A DNA stretch of 64,000 nucleotides from Paramacrobiotus metropolitanus (GCF_019649055.1 NW_026570253.1:248001-312000); one strand, 5' to 3'. Counted from the first letter of the stretch, positions 52,120-62,971 are shown. The notes: generated from the letters alone by a model not told the origin. Numbers and translations are program-made.

Positions 52120-54310
52120 CTTTCACCGACCTGTTATCGGTGACTCCTGATGTCCGACCTGAGGTCGGGTATGATGTTATCCAACCCGTGGTCGGTGGTA
52201 ATGTTATACGACCTGAGGTCGGTTACCACGTGACTGGTCCGTTCAAAGGTCGTATCTCGGCTGATCCGCTGGTGTTCCAAGCGAATCGAGCGATCCGGCG
52301 TTCCTAACCGACTTCTGTGGTCGGTTGGACCGGTTCTCCGACCCGAGGTCGGTGATAATGTTATCCGACTGGAGGTCGGTTACTCCAAGTCCCAGGTCGA
52401 TTAAGGTCGATTCCTTCTGTCCGGAAGTCGTTTTCCGTGAACATCCTGGATGGCGTCTCCATCCACCGACCTGTTGTCGGTTACTTCTCATGTCCGACCC
52501 GAGGTCGGTTAGAACGTTATCCGACCTGAGGTCGGTGATTCCGTAATTCCGTGTTCAACCGAGGTGAGTTACGGTATAGAGGCTCAAAAGTGGAGCCGTA
52601 CAAGACTGTTTCGGTGGAATCATCCTCATAACCGACCTGTTGCCGGTTTCCATTTTATCCGACCAGAGGTCGGACGTAATGTTATCCAACCCAAGGTCGG
52701 TGATTCTTCTTCCGGGTCGGTTGCGTCCGTCAAGAGGTCGTCTGGGCACTCCTCCGATCTCTGCGAAGTTTGTTTGAAGCGATGGTCTCTTTCATGCCTC
52801 TAACATGCCCTGGTTCGGGTCGGTGGTTTTGCCTCTGGACGGGTCCGAGTTCCGTCAAGTTCGGCAGTTCCATGGCGTCTGTTGGCCATTCAGCATGCAA
52901 TCCAGGTCGCTTGTGGCATCAAGGGACTTCTGTGGTCCCAATCCACAAGACAGACTCTTTGGTTTCAAACCGGCGTAAGGTTCTCGCGCCTCGGCAGCGT
53001 TGTGCATCGGGCCCCGACTTATGTCAGACTGCCCATTCCCATCCCCATGCGGCGTGCAGACTGAGGTAAAATCAGATCACTTCACTTCCCTGGTTTGGAG
53101 TTCCTCCGTTCGGTTCCGCGAACCTGTGACGCCTTGCCGCTTCTGTTGGGGAAAGACATCACACGTCCGTAGGGATCTGTATGGGGGTGCGAGCCGTGTG
53201 TTCTAACACGGTCTGCCTAGGATGTTCCATTTGAGACATGGGGAAGCAGGTCGCGGCGGAGTCGTTGGTACGTCAGTAGCCAAATCACCGTCGCTGTTCC
53301 TCTTCAGGTAATGGCAGCACGGTCAAGCCGCGCGTAGTCGTGGTCACCGGTGAATCGGTTGGTTTATCCGATATCCTCCGGGGGGAGACTGCGGTTGGAC
53401 TCCAGGTACAGGTTCCTGGTTGAGAGCCTGTAGGTCCGGGTTCAAACGGAGAATCCGTCCAGACTAAAATCGTAGTCGGGTGTCGCGGTTTGCGGTCACC
53501 ATTACCGACTTCTGTGGTCAGTAAAGGCTACGATAAACCATCCCGTCTGTGATTTCCATATGCTTCCGTCAGGTCGACGTCGGTTGGTCGAATGGTGACT
53601 TCTGAGGTCGGCTATCGTTGACAAATCGACTTCTGTGGTCGATTCTAGGTAGCGGGTCGTAGTTGACACTGTCCGTTCCGTTGCAGTCCAATTGATTCCG
53701 TGTTATTTAGGGACTTGTTATCCTATCGGCCGTCCGTTTCTCGGAGTTAACCGTGGGTGCCTTGGCAAGCATGGTCCTGAACACACCGCAGTGCTGTGTT
53801 CCGGGCCATGCTAGCGGAATCCTCGCTGGTTTGTACTCCGGAGTCCGGTTGCCGGAGTGTCTTGATTCCGATCATCTACCTCTGGAATGGATGACTTCCG
53901 TGGTAAACTCAGGTAGTAGATCGTGGCTAACCAACACGGTCTGTATTGGATATATCCTTCTGTATGACTTATCCTTCGGATGTAAAGTTGAAACTTCACC
54001 GACTTCTGTGGTCGGCTAAGTTATCCGAATCGTGATTGGGGGAGGTCCAAGTTCTACCTCAAAATTGGCTGACTTCCGTGGTCAACGAAGGTAGTGGATC
54101 GTGGTTCTGTGACACGGTCTGCGTCACTTCCTTTAGTTACCTCGGGAATGGTCAACTTCTGTGGTTGACTGAGGTAACGGGGCACGGTTAAGGTCGCGGT
54201 TTGCGAAGTTAGGTCTCTGGGCGGGAGTCCGGTTCTTCGTTCCTGCCTTCGGTTAATCCAAAGCGTCGTGTCATAACAGGTCGGTTTTGACTTCTGTGGT
54301 CAATTCCGAA
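52120..54310. repeat. array of short covarying inverted repeats
   Basis: Two related families are seen. The first is near-palindromic CCGACCTGAGGTCGG, often followed by TGATAATGTTAT or a close relative (52154-52168, and copies near 52210, 52340, 52366, 52495, 52519 and 52660). The second has spacer TTCTGTG between arms that differ but still pair: AACCGAC/GTCGGTT at 52306-52326, AATCGAC/GTCGATT at 53624-53644, CCGAC/GTCGG at 53999-54015, GTCAAC/GTTGAC at 54151-54169 and TTGAC/GTCAA at 54287-54303. Copies at 53503-53523 and 54070-54084 are weaker. The compensated arm changes argue for a constraint on pairing. Confidence 0.75.
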
Positions 54311-54962
54311 CCATGTGACATTGCGGGCCGATGAGGATACCACTGTCTGCGGTGATGAAAGTTACTGGTCGGTTACCCGGTCCCAAAGTCGGCCACGGTG
54401 CTAGGCGAACATGGTGTCGAGAACGTGACAACGTTTTCGACACCATGTTAGCGTAATCCTCTCGGTCTGTTCTCCGGAGTCGGTTAGCCGGAGTAATCTT
54501 CTTCGGTAGCAGAACGTGGTTCACGATATGCTATGTTAGCAAGCCGGGGCGTCTGTTGGCTCCGGTGTAGCAGATATGGTTCCGATCTGGTTCGCGATCT
54601 GCTAATGCCATGCTGGGGAACTGAGGTCGGTTGCCCAGTTCATTCCAGGGGATTCCTTGGAGGACGTAACGGTACGGTGAGAGAACCGAAATACCCAGGT
54701 CTGACCACACATTTCCGGGTCCGACCAAAGAATCCGGCCAACTTATGTGGTTGGCGCTTCTGGCATATTCGTGGTTCACGTCTGCTTTAGGGTCCATAAA
54801 AGAAAAGTATCCGTTCCATGTTTTCCATGTCGTTTCTCGACGTGGCTGTTTCTCAGCCGGGCAGGTTCTCCGCCGGGTCGGTTCTCGACTTCGCTGTTTC
54901 TCCACTCGATGTCCCTTCCTTACTGTTGAAGTGGGACCACAGGTTCCTTATGTGGGAACCTG

Positions 54963-56735
54963 TTATCCCAGGGGGACTGAGATCGGCGGGTCTCCGCCGA
55001 AGTAATCTTCGTCGTCATCGTCAGATTTAGGTGGTGGTCGACCAAGGCGCCGGAAGACGTCAGGCTTACATGTTGCCGGTGGTTGCCCATCTTGTTGTGG
55101 GGTGTCTTCCTGGCCAGGTTGTTCCGCCCGCGCCTTCTTGGCTTTCTGGACCTTCCTACGGAGCTTATGCGCGTTAGGTACTGCGCCGGGTGCCAAGTCG
55201 TCCGACATCCCTTCTCCATATGGTCTAGAGGTGAATCCACTAGGTAACGCTTTTTCTTCGCGGTACCACTTCACGAATTCGGCCGCATCGTCGTCTGGAT
55301 CTTTGAAGTCCTTGCGGAAGGCGTATCTGGCCGCGTGCCGTTCCTGTATGTAGAGGAGGTCGCGTAACCAAACTGCCAAGATGATACTTCGCATGGGTGA
55401 ACCAAGTTGTGCGACGATCGTATCCAGTTCTGGTGGGATATGTGCCGTGCGACGTGCTCCCCACAGCGTGTAGTGGCAAAAGTAGTTGCCTAGCCTTGCT
55501 GCGAAGACGTACCGCAAGATAGTTGCATTTCGATCTTCTGGTCCCGGTTCTTCCTCCGGCAAGTACTGCAGTAAGTCCAGGGCCGCTCGAGCCGCTGCGA
55601 TGATGAAGGCCGGGTGGGCGTCGGTGATGACGAATTGAGCCACGCTTTCCAGTTGATCGCGTGAGTACTCCTGAGGTCCGAGCTGACTTAGACTCGTCCT
55701 CTCCGGTGTGGACAAAGGTACGTCCAACAGTGCCGGATCATGCACCGAAGGCAAAGCGTTTGCTCGATTGATCGGGTGTTCCACGTTGGGGTGGTCGTTC
55801 ATGTTGAACTCGCCCATCCAGTTATTCAATTGGAATCTGGTCTGGAATCCGGATCGGATGAGGAACTGACGCAGGTTTTCTACCATTCGCCAAATGTGTG
55901 GTCGGTGTCGTTCCTCGTATCCCAGGGTATTCATAATGTAGTTCGTCCGTTCGGTCGGATGTGGCATGACGACTTCGACTCCCTGTCGTCGGGTGTTATC
56001 GTAGCGAGGGTCGTCCTGGCTGGGAACTTGCACTGTTGGCATCGAGGCCATCTGATTTGCCACATCCACATCCATTTCTTCGGGTTTGTCTGCCGGTTCC
56101 GCCATGTGGGCTTCCGGTCCTGGTTGGTGTTCAGGTGGGACGAAGTTCCGTTTCGACTTACTAGTTGAGTCGACGACCAGTCCCATGCTCGTCTTCTCCG
56201 GACTTGACCGTTTACCAGGTGAAGGTCGGGTTGCTTCGCTATTGCCGTGTCCGGCAGAGGCTCGTCGTTCCTCGATTCTGTGTCGAGCGTCGTGTCCGAG
56301 CCTATGTCGAAGGTCGTGTCCGGCCAATGGTTTGGCCGGTCGGCGCTGTTGAGTCGACGACGCGGCAACTGGTTGTGCCGAGGATCCAGGTTGAGAAATC
56401 TCCTGGGGAATAGAGGGCTGGGTTTGTGTGACCACTGGAACGACCTTTTGTGGGATCGTTGCCATCTGCTCCGCCGTTGCAGGGTAAAGAGTGACCATTT
56501 TCATGGTTCCGTCGTCCTGTCGCATCATCATTTGGATTGATGCGGACTGAAGAGGTCGGTGAATGTCTCCGACTATCACTTCTCTCACGTCATGAAGCAC
56601 CTGTTCCGACTCTGAGCGGCCTTGTGTGGGCTGCTGTAGGTGAACAGTGATTTGTGGTTCGTGCTTCGTTGGTGGTGGATGGACCTTCATGGTGGCAATT
56701 CTTTCGTTGACTGCCTTAAGTTTCGCACGGTCCTC
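54963..56735 (-). CDS. giant coding region, C-terminal segment (frame segment J)
   Basis: Open for about 590 codons, ending in TAA at 54963. The N-terminal half is Pro/Gln/Ser-rich and low in complexity. From about residue 245 a likely globular helical domain contains RPHIWRMVENLRQFLIRSGF and YVFAARLGNYFCHYTLWGAR. The tail has a basic stretch (KLRRKVQKAKKARAEQ) and acidic SDDDDEDYFGG. The frame reads upstream beyond the first ATG at 56690 (AKLKAVNERIATMKV), so it continues the preceding segment after a single-base frame change near 56735. I recognise no family. Confidence 0.5.
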   Translation of the reverse strand, partial: EDRAKLKAVNERIATMKVHPPPTKHEPQITVHLQQPTQGRSESEQVLHDVREVIVGDIHRPLQSASIQMMMRQDDGTMKMVTLYPATAEQMATIPQKVVPVVTQTQPSIPQEISQPGSSAQPVAASSTQQRRPAKPLAGHDLRHRLGHDARHRIEERRASAGHGNSEATRPSPGKRSSPEKTSMGLVVDSTSKSKRNFVPPEHQPGPEAHMAEPADKPEEMDVDVANQMASMPTVQVPSQDDPRYDNTRRQGVEVVMPHPTERTNYIMNTLGYEERHRPHIWRMVENLRQFLIRSGFQTRFQLNNWMGEFNMNDHPNVEHPINRANALPSVHDPALLDVPLSTPERTSLSQLGPQEYSRDQLESVAQFVITDAHPAFIIAAARAALDLLQYLPEEEPGPEDRNATILRYVFAARLGNYFCHYTLWGARRTAHIPPELDTIVAQLGSPMRSIILAVWLRDLLYIQERHAARYAFRKDFKDPDDDAAEFVKWYREEKALPSGFTSRPYGEGMSDDLAPGAVPNAHKLRRKVQKAKKARAEQPGQEDTPQQDGQPPATCKPDVFRRLGRPPPKSDDDDEDYFGGDPPISVPLG

Positions 56736-57950
56736 CCTCCCGGCGCCGCAGGTCCTGTTGCTGGCGGTATTCCAGAAGCCGATGCGTCAAGGTCGGTGGT
56801 ACTGTGTTAGTCCATCCGGGGTCGGAAGCGCGGTTGCGTTGGATTTCCGACAAGTGATCCTGTTCGTAGGCCCGTAACTGGTTAATTAGACGTTCGCTGC
56901 GGGCTAAACGTCGGTATGCGCTAATGTTCCCAGCGACGACGTTTATGTACAACGCCGCTGCTTGCATCGCGTCACGACGTCCGGTTTGTGGAGTATGTTC
57001 GTCCGAGAAGGAAATGATGCAGTCCGCACACGGGAGTCTGTTGCCCTGCGGAGTGGAATTCTCTATGCAATGTCGGCAGTCCGCCGTGTATGCCTCCGTT
57101 CGCGGCTGGAGAGAGTCGGTTGACTCATTCTGTTGTTCCGAGGTCGGTGGATGCTTCGGTAAGTGTCCGTGTCGGTGTGTTGATGGCTTAAGGGCTTCAT
57201 ATCGTTCTCCTTCCCGAGTCTGGTTAATGCCAAATCTCTTTTGGAAGAATCCCTTGCTCAGGACGAAGTCCAAGTCGTCGCCCAGCATGTACTTCTCGCC
57301 TCCTTTCGTTCTGTTGACGGGCTTGTACTTCGGGTCGACTAGCTGGGGTTTTTTAGCTTCCCATTCAAATTCGAACCTAGCTACCAGCTGATGTAGAACT
57401 TCGCCGCGGGTCAGTCCTTCCGGGTGCCACGACATTTCCATACACGCTTCGATGGCATGTACCCAACCTTCGTAAGTGGTCGGCGCCGGATCTCGTTTCT
57501 CCGGTGGGAACTCGTAATACATCCGCTTGCTGCTGGTGTATGTCCGTATGATTTTACTTTCGTTGTACCCAAGGTTACAGTACCGGTATACGTTGCTCTG
57601 GCTTAGTTGCCTCCAACCTCCGCCGATGTCACCGATCTTATGGTGCCTGAGGAGCTGGAATGCGATCTTCGGTGTCGCAAACTTCGGTCCACAGGTCGCC
57701 AGGGCCTTCAAGGCCGCAAAGGTGTACATCCATCCCGGATCGTATTCCGAGACGCGTGGAGGTAGAGTATGAGCACGTTTAATGGCCACCGTCGGGTGTT
57801 TGACGTTTACCTTCGGTAGGCTAGGAATCTGTAACGGTAGGACTTCCTGGGTATCCTCATTCCATTCCTGGAGGAGTTGATTCGGGTCGGAATCTGGTGT
57901 TAACCGTACTTGGAACGTAGACGTCACCACTATCTTCCTCCATCGGCTCG
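56716..57950 (-). CDS. giant coding region, frame segment I (possible winged-helix and zinc ribbon)
   Basis: About 400 meaningful codons. A basic/aromatic region, from SEYDPGWMYTFAALKALATC to SSKRMYYEFPPE, and a second one around GLTRGEVLHQLVARFEFEW and LDFVLSKGFFQKRFGINQ, have helix-turn-helix-plus-wing-like spacing. A CRHC...CADC pair (two CxxC separated by 12 residues) at about 57015-57090 looks like a zinc ribbon. These assignments are by eye. The segment ends at a TAA where the reading moves to segment J, and takes over from segment G near 57905. Confidence 0.45.
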
Positions 57951-58456
57951 TCAGCTTCGTTGCCGTTGTTGGCCGGTGGTTCGTTCTGATTGTCAGAAAT
58001 CTCCGGTTCACCCTGCTGTTGTGGTGCCGAAGCTGGTGGAGGTTGGTCGTCGTCATCATTATCGTCATCCTCCGACCCTTCTGGTGTTTGATAGGTGTCG
58101 TCATCGTCCTCATCTTCTTCTTCTTCATCTTCGTCTTCTTCCTCAGAGGGCGTTTTCTCCTTGGTCTTCACCGACTTCTTCGTTGATTTCAGCGGTTTAG
58201 GTTGACTCTTCCGTAGAGTCTTACCTTCCGGAGCCGGTGAAGTTTCCATAGGTGAGGTCGGTGGAAGAGATTGCGTGTCTTTCACCGCAAAACGTCCAGT
58301 TGTAGTCCGACCTGGCTTAGTTGCACTTGCCCTTGCTGGTGCCGAGGCGGTGTTGACATATGTTACCGGTTCGAACGGTGCCCGAGGTCGGTTGGTTGGT
58401 AGTCGTTTCTGTGACGACATACCTGACGCCCGTGCAATGTTCAACAAACCGTGCAA
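57857..58456 (-). CDS. giant coding region, frame segment G (acidic, low complexity)
   Basis: About 200 codons: a Pro/Thr/Lys-rich start, then an acidic run of Glu and Asp at about 58075-58150, then Gln/Asn/Pro-rich sequence. Acidic tracts of this type occur in chromatin and RNA-associated proteins but prove nothing here. Frame switches mark both ends, near 58440 and 57905. A short third-frame stretch (58440-58560, with YVSGYPTLNLVTDQSDFI) probably links it to segment F. Confidence 0.4.
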   Translation of the reverse strand: MHGLLNIARASGMSSQKRLPTNRPRAPFEPVTYVNTASAPARASATKPGRTTTGRFAVKDTQSLPPTSPMETSPAPEGKTLRKSQPKPLKSTKKSVKTKEKTPSEEEDEDEEEEDEDDDDTYQTPEGSEDDDNDDDDQPPPASAPQQQGEPEISDNQNEPPANNGNEADEPMEEDSGDVYVPSTVNTRFRPESTPPGME

Positions 58457-59130
58457 TGAAATCCGACTGGTCGGTCACCAGGTTGAGCGTCGGGTAGCCG
58501 CTGACGTACGTCATCAGGGGCTGGCCATTCAGAAGCGTCGGTGTCTTCTTCGTGACTCCATTCTTCATTTCGATCGCCTTTAAATCCTTCGTATGGATCG
58601 GCTTCACCATGGTCGGAGATCTCATCGTCGGGTTCCGAGGGTTTCTCTGATTCATCGTCCGAGTCTTTCTTGGACGTAGAAGGTTTCGGTTGCTTGGGTG
58701 GTGGCTTAGGCGTCGGCTTAGACCTTTCGTGTGGTCTTTCGGCCTCCGTTTTGGTCGCCGCAGTACCTGCTCTGGCGATCAGTTCTCGCATCCGCTGTTT
58801 GGCTGCGTCGTAGTCAAATTCCTCCTTGGCGTTCCCCTTTTTGTCCGGCTTCTGTGGGCCAGCGTCTGAGGTATCAAGGTCGTCGGAGGACTTATGCCGT
58901 TTGGCCGGGTTAGGTTTCGGCGTCTTAATTGAAAGGTCCGACCTCGGTTTAGTCGGTTCCTTCGGAGGTTGTTTGGTCACCTCCTTTTCAGCTTCCTTTC
59001 TGGCTTCCTTCTTAGCCTTCTTCTTTTCCCTCCGTGACAACTTAGCCGAGTTAGCCGAGTTGATCACCTTTGAATCCAGTAATTCGTCCTGGATCTGCAC
59101 GGAAGGTTCTCTTGCCGGTTGAGGTTCTTC
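58441..59130 (-). CDS. giant coding region, frame segment F (charged)
   Basis: About 220 codons, highly charged. Starts with REKKKAKKEARKEAEKE, then Lys/Pro/Ser-rich linkers, and ends in acidic residues. It would be largely disordered or single-helix. It follows segment E after a frame change near 59130; the upstream in-frame stop lies exactly there, so the switch position is tightly bounded. Confidence 0.4.
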   Translation of the reverse strand, partial: EEPQPAREPSVQIQDELLDSKVINSANSAKLSRREKKKAKKEARKEAEKEVTKQPPKEPTKPRSDLSIKTPKPNPAKRHKSSDDLDTSDAGPQKPDKKGNAKEEFDYDAAKQRMRELIARAGTAATKTEAERPHERSKPTPKPPPKQPKPSTSKKDSDDESEKPSEPDDEISDHGEADPYEGFKGDRNEEWSHEEDTDASEWPAPDDVRQRLPDAQPGDRPVGFHCTVC

Positions 59131-60434
59131 ACTTTAACGACGACCAGTTGTCGTGTCGTCTTAGAGGTTGACTGGGGATCCGGTGTGAAGAGTTTTTGCC
59201 GAGTCGTAACAGCCTGTTGTTGTGCCGCAGGTCGGGCCTTCTCCGCACGGAATCGTTCTCCCATTCTCTTCATGACCTCAGCCATCCTTTGCGTAAGTCG
59301 TTCGTGTTCCTTACGGACCGCGTCGGTGTTTCCAACGAGGCTAGCACGGCGTGACTTGAGTGAGTTCCAGAGTTCTTTGTCCTCTGGAAACGCTGCGTCC
59401 ACACTCGCGTCCTGTTCCGACCTAGTCAGGTCCTGAACGTGCTTTAAGGCTGGGTCGTCATGGTATTCTCGCGAGAAGTCATCAGCCGGTTGTTGCTTCT
59501 TCTTACTTCTCTTACCCGGAGCTGTTGCCGGTTCATCTGTTCGAGATTCATCTATGACCAACTTGGCTGGTTCCGAGGTCGATTCGTTCTGTGATTCAGG
59601 TCCGACCTCCTTTGGAGACGTCGTGTCCATCTCCTCCGGGGTTTGCTTTGGTTTGGTTGGAGTATTCCGGGGCGTGAACCTACGTGGTTGTTCCTTCGGA
59701 GGTTGGCTCGGCATAGTTGCCGGTTGAGACGCTGCCCGGTTCGGTGAAATTTGTTTCACCGGGGATCTACTCCTTCTCGGCGTTGATTCTGCCGGTCGGG
59801 ATCCATGTGACGACCTGGAGCTTGTCTGTGCATCCATGAGCAGGGTCTCTTGCCAGGTTAAGTCGTCGTCGTAGGTCGGGTCATCTTCGATCTGAGCACC
59901 CTTTCTGTAGTTGTGGTCAGATTCGTCGCTACTGTCGGACATGATGCATCGAATTTTCTCGGTGACCTGTTGACCGGGTTGAGGAGGCATCTCCAACGTG
60001 TAGGCTGCAGGGTTGATGCGAGGGTGTCGGAGTAGTTGGGCTGGCTTAATAATGGCCGCATCCAGCGGAAGCTGTCGTAGTGCCTGTCTTCCGCACCTCA
60101 CAAACATCAATCGGCGTAGAGCCTTATCCCTGTCCTGGATTAACGCGTATATCCGCTGGCCAAGTGCTTGTTGCTCGTCAGTGGATAGCTTTCCTAGCCT
60201 CAATCCCTCTGTTAGGTGGGCTTCGTTGAGAATCCGTTCCAGGTCATAGTTCTTGGCCTGTTGGACTAACTTCTTATGGACTCCGGAGGTGAACACTGAC
60301 TTCGTTGCCGAGGTCGGTTTCTGTGACTGACCCGGTTGAGCTTCGCCCGTTGGAGTCTTTTCAAAATTTCCAACAGTTGTTCTTTGTTCGGACTGGTGGG
60401 GGTGAGAATAGACGTCTCCTCGGACCTTTATCAT
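59064..60434 (-). CDS. giant coding region, frame segment E
   Basis: About 450 codons. The early part has helical VHKKLVQQAKNYDLERILNE and QALGQRIYALIQDRDKALRR. The later part is Ser/Pro/Thr-rich with several SP-K/R-like sites, then coiled-coil-like ERLTQRMAEVMKRMGERFRA. It follows segment D after a frame change near 60400. I see no catalytic or viral domain. Confidence 0.4.
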   Translation of the reverse strand: MIKVRGDVYSHPHQSEQRTTVGNFEKTPTGEAQPGQSQKPTSATKSVFTSGVHKKLVQQAKNYDLERILNEAHLTEGLRLGKLSTDEQQALGQRIYALIQDRDKALRRLMFVRCGRQALRQLPLDAAIIKPAQLLRHPRINPAAYTLEMPPQPGQQVTEKIRCIMSDSSDESDHNYRKGAQIEDDPTYDDDLTWQETLLMDAQTSSRSSHGSRPAESTPRRSRSPVKQISPNRAASQPATMPSQPPKEQPRRFTPRNTPTKPKQTPEEMDTTSPKEVGPESQNESTSEPAKLVIDESRTDEPATAPGKRSKKKQQPADDFSREYHDDPALKHVQDLTRSEQDASVDAAFPEDKELWNSLKSRRASLVGNTDAVRKEHERLTQRMAEVMKRMGERFRAEKARPAAQQQAVTTRQKLFTPDPQSTSKTTRQLVVVKVKNLNRQENLPCRSRTNYWIQR

Positions 60435-62710
60435 CTGCTATGGGCTCTTTATGTGAGAGTCCCGGCAGGGTTGTTGGTCGAGTGAGTCGGGCAGCTGGCT
60501 TTGGTTGGCCGTCCTGCGGTGTTGTTGGTGTTTCGGAAGTATCCATATCCACCTGTTCGAATGCACCGACCTCGAGTTCGTTCCCGAGTGGCGGTACTTC
60601 ATCCATTGGTTCATCTTGTTGAACCTCCAATGGTTTGACAGGTTGGACCGGTGGCTTAAGTGTCGCCTTAATCTTCTTCGCGGGAGTTTTCAGCTTGCGT
60701 TCCGCTTCCTGTTGTTTGCGTTTGTAGAAGTCTTCCGCGAAGCTGTCAATTTTGACTTTGAGAATCCGTAACCGATCCTGATTCTTGACGGTCCGTTGCG
60801 TCTCAGGTCGGAGAATGAATCGGACCTCCTTGGTATTGTTCTCCAAGTGGCCTAGGTAGATGTCAATCTGGCAGTACTGCGGAGTCTGCGGGTCGGTTGA
60901 GTCCCGTAATTGGTAAAGTTCACCAATCAATCTGTCCGCGGTCTGCAGAGTCAACTGGATTTCGTCATCCGGTATGGATTGTGGAACCGCGAAAGGGTCC
61001 GTCGGGTTACGTGTCGACTGGATTTGTGTGATCCGAGCTCGACGATCCGTTGCTGCAGTCCGCAGCGATGCTTCAGAGGTTTCCTTTCGTTGTTGGTCAC
61101 GGTCCCGTTCTTCAATGTAATCTCGGACTCGCGTCTCCAACCAGGAAGAGGTCCTTATTATATGGCCTCTTATGCCGGGAGTCTTCGGCGCGTCTGGGTG
61201 GTGGAGTTGGCGGAGGAACTTTACGTTAGTGCCCCAGGCCAGGATGTCACGGTCCAAGTCTTGTGCTAACCGGCTGTTGGAATCACAAAAGATTCGACGG
61301 GCTCTCATTTCTGTGATGAGTTCCATCGTCTGATTCACCAGGTTAACCAAGTGAGGTGGTGCGCTTGTTGGCATCGTTCCTGGGTCCGGTATTGCTGACA
61401 TTATTCTAGCTTCGGTAACCGGGGACATAGGTCGGTCGCTAATGTCCGCTGGCTTAGGCTGAACCGTTCCTACTGTTGAGGTCGGTGGAGCCGGTCCTGG
61501 TGTGGAGGTCGACTGAGTCGAGCTAGTCGAGGTCGGTGCTGACTGCTGACTTTGAAGCGCGGCGATTTCCGCCGTTAGTTCGCGGACTCGTTGTTGCGAG
61601 GACGTCAGTCGGTCTTCAGCGGCCTTCTTGTCGGCTGCTTGGGCTGGATCTTTGTCATCCATGCCGGCGAGTCGCACTGTAATGTTGACAACGATTTCTT
61701 CCGCGTAACTTAGGGCGCTTCTTAACGTAGCCAAGTCCTGTACTGGTGGCTTCGGCTGAGCCGGTCCTCCTGTTGAGGTCGGCTGCTGCTTTGCTGCTAT
61801 CCGAGTCATCATTCTACGGTGACCGTCGATTTTGTTTTGGAGGTCAGTGACGCGTATCTGCGAGAATCTAAGTTGATCCTGCAGTGCTCTCTTCACGTTA
61901 GCCATTGTTGGGTCGTGGCCTTCCATCTTGTTGATCTGGGCCTGGAGGTTGGCAGCTATTTGTTCTGCCCGGGCGAAGTCCGTCTTCAACCTCTTCATTT
62001 CCTCCCGGTCAAGTTCGCCTTGTGTTTTAAAGCGTGGATTCGCCTCCAACATTTTCCACAAGTCGTCAACTCGCCTGGAGCAGATGGTGTGCTGTTGTTC
62101 CAGCGCTACCTTCAGGCGTTCTTCTGACTTGTCTGCTGAGTTGAGGTCACGAAGCTGTTTAGCCAGGTTCTCCAGCACGTCTACAGCTTCTCTGTACTGA
62201 TTTTCGACCTCATCCAGGTCGACCTCTTGTTGGTCTCTGGCATTTTCGGCAAATTCGAGTCCGTCGGCTGGTGCCGGTGATATGGCTGGAGAGGGTTCCG
62301 CTTCAGGTGGCGTTGCCTCTCTGGCTGGTGCTTGTGTTGGCACCGGCTGATACCGTTTAACATGGTCAATTATTGACCGAAGGGCTTCCTCCAACCGTTC
62401 TCTGGGTTGGCCACATGTTGGAACGCCCCATTCGCTAAGTGTTTCGGCGAAATCCAGCTCGATCCGCAGGTGTCGATCCGTTCGTTCGAGGTCGGTCACC
62501 TTCGTTGGTGACATCGGTCGATTCAGCTGGTAATTGTAAATTTCAGCCAAGTCCCGTCCGGTGCTTTCGGGTAACGTCATTACTGCTGTTGTGGTCGGTG
62601 CTGGCCGTTGAGGAGGTAATGGTGTGGCAATCCGAGTGCACGACGATTCTGAATCGAGGATTTCTACAATCCTTTCAACTACCGAGTTGTCGGCTTTCAG
62701 TGTCGTTCGG
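60361..62710 (-). CDS. giant coding region, frame segment D (tandem coiled-coil modules)
   Basis: The longest uninterrupted stretch, about 780 codons. Three related helical modules of about 60-80 residues follow one another (roughly residues 120-190, 195-255 and 275-345 counted from the ATG at 62580). Each has a pattern like L-x-x-A-E-x-I-A/V-x-N-L, then D-P/K-rich turn, then RV-x-x-L. Examples are FARAEQIAANLQAQINKMEG and LSYAEEIVVNITVRLAGMDD. Pro/Thr/Ser-rich linkers separate helical blocks. The pattern resembles spectrin-type or plakin-type coiled-coil repetition, but I cannot assign a family. Confidence 0.5.
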
Positions 62711-62971
62711 ATCGACCTTATCGAAGAGGTCCTGGGCTTGCTTTAAGTAAGCAGCCAGGGTGTCGATCTTCTGACGTGCCGTTCTAATGGCATCTGGGTC
62801 CGTGGGCGTCAGGTGTACATATGCCCGTTGAAGGTCGTCGAGCCGGTCCCATCCATCCGAAATGTGGGTGGATATCCGGGTTTGGCGGTCTTCCTGTACT
62901 TTGTTGTGCAGGGCCGTCCTCGGCGACGTCACTGGACTTGCTGACTGTGTGGAGAAGTCCGGGGATACCAC
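62675..62971 (-). CDS. giant coding region, frame segment C
   Basis: About 95 codons linking segments B and D. Contains GWDRLDDLQRAYVHLTPTD and IDTLAAYLKQAQDLFDKVD, another helical module of the type seen in segment D. The frame changes at both ends (near 62970 and 62710). Confidence 0.4.
   Translation of the reverse strand: MVSPDFSTQSASPVTSPRTALHNKVQEDRQTRISTHISDGWDRLDDLQRAYVHLTPTDPDAIRTARQKIDTLAAYLKQAQDLFDKVDPNDTESRQLGS

Noticed and set aside
51466-54905. Many open frames of 60-125 codons in the GGTCGG-rich array
   Set aside because: GGTCGG-type repeats are poor in stop codons, so chance frames are expected; translations are unlike each other and like no known family.
50960-54960. CRISPR-like array
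   Set aside because: Spacing is irregular, repeats are short and variable, and the DNA is clearly from an animal.
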